Assembly (NCBI GenBank): GCA_003210075.1
Contig: QCNR01000001.1
Span: forward strand, 62,001 to 126,000
Length of the DNA: 64,000 nucleotides
DNA from: Pelagibacteraceae bacterium AG-426-G09
GTDB taxonomy: Bacteria; Pseudomonadota; Alphaproteobacteria; Pelagibacterales; Pelagibacteraceae
Direction of reading: 5' to 3'
Part shown: in pieces, positions 61,422 through 64,000 of the stretch
Layout of the letters: every line of letters starts with the position of its first letter
Position numbering within the stretch: the stretch's first letter is position 1
The notes under the pieces: generated by a model
What the model was told of the DNA's origin: nothing
The model's input: the letters and a program-made list of their open reading frames with translations, nothing else
Databases searched by the model: none
Program-made: the position numbers and the translations under genes

Positions 61422-62506
61422 TATCTTAATTTTAATGTTGCAAGTCCTATCATTGCCAAAATTAATGAGATAATCCAAAATCTGATAACAACAGTAGATT
61501 CTGCCCAACCCTTTTTTTCAAAATGATGATGAATTGGTGCCATCATAAAAATTCTTTTTCCTGTTAATTTAAATGAAACAACCTGAACGATTACTGAAAC
61601 AGCTTCCAAAACAAACAGGCCTCCTGTTATTGCTAATACAATTTCATGTTTCGTTACTACTCCAACTGCGCCTAAAGATCCACCTAAAGCTAATGAGCCA
61701 GTATCACCCATAAAAATTTTTGCAGGCGGAGCATTAAACCATAGAAAACCTATTGATGCCCCTATTATTGCACCACAAAAAACTGCTACCTCTCCAACAC
61801 CTTCGATGTAAGGAATAAGTAAATATTCTGAAAAAATTATATTTCCAGATACATAACTGATAAATGCAAAACATCCAGCAACTAAAATTACTGGGACTGT
61901 AGCTAAGCCATCTAAACCGTCTGTTAAATTTACTGCGTTAGATGATCCAACAATTACAAATAAGTAAAAAGGTATAAAAAACCAGCCTAAGTTAATTACA
62001 AGGTTTTTAAAAAAAGGAAAATACAAATTAGTTTTAAGGTCAGACTCTATAAAGTTATAAAAAATAATTAATGAAATCAAACAAAGTAAAATTTGTATTA
62101 ACAATTTAAGTTTAGAAGATATTCCTCTTGAATTATTATTTTTAATTTTTTTATAATCATCAAATGCACCTAAAATCCCAAATGATAAAGTTATAAAAAT
62201 TAACAACCAGTTATATGGATTATATATATCAGCCCACAAAAATACACCTGAAAAGAGTCCAATTAGTATTAAAACACCACCCATAGTTGGAGTGCCAATT
62301 TTTTTGATAAGATGATCTTGTGGTCCATCTGAACGAATAGGATTTGTAATTTTTTTTGAAGAAAAATAATTTATAAATTTATCTCCAATTAGAAAAACAA
62401 TTAACATTGCTGTTATTACAGCTAATCCAGTTCTTACAGTTAAAAAATTGAAAAAATTTAGAAATGAATAAGTTTCTGAATAGCTTGAAAGTAAATTATA
62501 GAGCAT
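61421..62506 (-). CDS. mraY: Phospho-N-acetylmuramoyl-pentapeptide-transferase
   Basis: DHLIKKIGTPTMGGVLIL; VNLTDGLDGLA; FMGDTGSLALGGSLG; PIHHHFEKKGW. Confidence 0.98.
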   Translation of the reverse strand: MLYNLLSSYSETYSFLNFFNFLTVRTGLAVITAMLIVFLIGDKFINYFSSKKITNPIRSDGPQDHLIKKIGTPTMGGVLILIGLFSGVFLWADIYNPYNWLLIFITLSFGILGAFDDYKKIKNNNSRGISSKLKLLIQILLCLISLIIFYNFIESDLKTNLYFPFFKNLVINLGWFFIPFYLFVIVGSSNAVNLTDGLDGLATVPVILVAGCFAFISYVSGNIIFSEYLLIPYIEGVGEVAVFCGAIIGASIGFLWFNAPPAKIFMGDTGSLALGGSLGAVGVVTKHEIVLAITGGLFVLEAVSVIVQVVSFKLTGKRIFMMAPIHHHFEKKGWAESTVVIRFWIISLILAMIGLATLKLR

Positions 62507-62511
62507 TTTAT

Positions 62512-64000
62512 TTATAATTTTTGAATAATTTTATTTAAACCGGTTGAGTTTGATCCTTTTACCATTAAAAAACTATTATTTGGTAGTTCTTTATTTATTA
62601 AATTTAAAATATCCATGTTATTTCTCAACATTCTACCTCTCATTTGTGGTTTTAATTTGTTAAATGTATGTTTTGCGAGTTTTCCGTAAAAGTAAGCTTT
62701 ATTAATATTTGATTGGTTAATATACTTTCCTATTAATATATGAAGATTTTTTGAATATTTTCCAAGTTCTAACATATTTCCAACTAGAATATATTTTTTA
62801 TTACTTTTTTCATAAATTGTATCAAATTTGTCTAAAGCAAATTTAAAAGATAAAGGATTAGAGTTGTAACTCTCATCGATAATAGTTAACTTTCTTGAAC
62901 CTTTATTGTACTTTATTAAAGATCCTCTACTTTTTGGAATGACAAAGTTTTTAAATAAATTTTTATTTATTTTATCAACTTCAAAATAATTAGTAATAAT
63001 GCTCAATGACGCTAAAATATTTTCTTTATAATTTAATAATTCTTTTGCAATTATAAAAGATTTTATTAAATTGTTAATTTTGAAATTTAATTGGTATTTA
63101 TCTTTATATTTTTTTTGACTTAAGAAAGCAACATTTGCCTCTTTAGATTTTTTACTAAACGAAATAATTTTAAGTTTTTTATTTTTAGCTTTTTTTAAAA
63201 AATAACTATAGTATTTATCATCCTTATTGAGGACCATAGTTCCACCAGGAATAATATTTTCAATTATTTCGCCTTTTGCTTTAGCAATATGATTTAAATT
63301 TTTAAAATTTTCTATATGCGCATAGGAAATATTGGTTATCAATCCTAGATTGGGTTGTATTAAATTTGTTAAGTGGCCTATTTCTCCTTTCTTATTCATT
63401 CCTACTTCTAAAACTACAAATTTTGTAGATTGTGGTGTGTTAAACAAACTCAATGGAACACCATACTTGTTATTAAATGAATTCTTTGAAAAATATGTTT
63501 TCGCCAATTTGTTTAAACAAAATCCAGTCAACTCTTTAACAGAAGTTTTTCCAGAAGAACCTGTGATCGCAATGTTATTGGCGTTTAAGGATTTTCTAAA
63601 GTTTGAACTTAAGTCATTAAAAAAGTCTAAGGGTTCTTTTTTAAAAAAAATTTTTGAATTTTTGTATTTTCTATTACAAATAGATAAAATTGCTTTATTT
63701 TTAATCGCTTCCTCTGCATATACATTGCCATCAAATTTTTTTCCTTTGATGCCAATAAAAATTGAGTTTTTGAATATTTTTTTAGAATTGATAGATGCAT
63801 ATTTTATAAATTTATTTTTATCTATATTTTTATTTTTAATACTTTCTTTTAAAATATTTGTTTTAATAGATTTAGATAAATTTAAATTTTTTTTGTTTAT
63901 TGCCTTTAAGATTTCTGATTTATCAGAAAAAAATATTTTTTTTCTATATTCTTGATAAGTTTCGTGGCCTTTGCCCGCAACAATTAAAACATCTCCAGAA
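62512..64000 (-). CDS. murE-murF: Fused MurE-MurF ligase (C-terminal end of MurE plus complete MurF); open at the right edge
   Basis: Manual reverse-strand translation from 64000 is stop-free: SGDVLIVAGKGHETYQEYRKKIFFSDKSEILKAINKKNLNLSKSIKTNILKESIKNKNIDKNKFIKYASINSKKIFKNSIFIGIKGKKFDGNVYAEEAIKNKAILSICNRKYKNSKIFFKKEPLDFFNDLSSNFRKSLNANNIAITGSSGKTSVKELTGFCLNKL..., continuing in frame into the listed 62512-63531 MurF ORF. Confidence 0.9.
   Translation of the reverse strand, partial: SGDVLIVAGKGHETYQEYRKKIFFSDKSEILKAINKKNLNLSKSIKTNILKESIKNKNIDKNKFIKYASINSKKIFKNSIFIGIKGKKFDGNVYAEEAIKNKAILSICNRKYKNSKIFFKKEPLDFFNDLSSNFRKSLNANNIAITGSSGKTSVKELTGFCLNKLAKTYFSKNSFNNKYGVPLSLFNTPQSTKFVVLEVGMNKKGEIGHLTNLIQPNLGLITNISYAHIENFKNLNHIAKAKGEIIENIIPGGTMVLNKDDKYYSYFLKKAKNKKLKIISFSKKSKEANVAFLSQKKYKDKYQLNFKINNLIKSFIIAKELLNYKENILASLSIITNYFEVDKINKNLFKNFVIPKSRGSLIKYNKGSRKLTIIDESYNSNPLSFKFALDKFDTIYEKSNKKYILVGNMLELGKYSKNLHILIGKYINQSNINKAYFYGKLAKHTFNKLKPQMRGRMLRNNMDILNLINKELPNNSFLMVKGSNSTGLNKIIQKL

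Noticed and set aside
61422-61508. N-terminal extension of murD (MGRIYCCYQILDYLINFGNDRTCNIKIKI)
   Set aside because: Overlaps the conserved mraY C-terminus; ATG at 61421 gives the usual overlapping start and the correct MurD N-terminus.
62512-63531. MurF starting at TTG 63531 as listed
   Set aside because: The P-loop (ITGSSGKTS) and N-terminal domain lie upstream in the same frame; the TTG is internal.
63332-63955. 207-aa plus-strand ORF antisense to murF/murE
   Set aside because: Low-complexity Phe/Leu-rich translation typical of antisense of AT-rich coding DNA; the minus-strand frame encodes clear MurE/MurF motifs.
1-64000. tRNA/rRNA genes, CRISPR arrays, IS elements or prophage
   Set aside because: Intergenic spacers are nearly all under 200 bp; none shows cloverleaf-like GC-rich sequence, regularly spaced repeats, or transposase/integrase ORFs.

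Overview
AT-rich, very densely packed bacterial chromosomal segment. It is almost certainly SAR11-clade (Pelagibacterales) alphaproteobacterium, judging from low GC, a proteorhodopsin next to ferredoxin/ferredoxin reductase, a tandem glycine riboswitch upstream of gcvT, and a eukaryote-like NADP-Icd. I found no rRNA, tRNA, CRISPR, prophage or transposon signal. Most of the window is core metabolism (gcvPHT, pxpABC, panB, guaAB, pssA/psd, icd, alaS, recA, prpE, pyrC, fumC, ligA) plus a dcw cell-wall/division cluster running to the right edge. Points I think deserve a second look: (1) an unbroken MurE-MurF fusion reading frame at the right edge, truncated by the ORF track; (2) a four-gene, translationally coupled, secreted cassette of three heparin-lyase-like jellyroll proteins plus a serine hydrolase; (3) a dcw cluster lacking ftsZ (between ftsA and lpxC) and recN (between bamD and ligA), with a degenerate FtsA; (4) an IMP dehydrogenase with the CBS module cleanly missing; (5) GAAC-N7-GAAC type SOS boxes at umuDC and, imperfectly, recA; (6) an 11-bp inverted repeat with a DnaA-box core bracketing a tandem 11-bp repeat between the SOUL gene and umuD; (7) a zinc-less DksA. 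All calls are by eye from sequence and the supplied translations; no searches were run.
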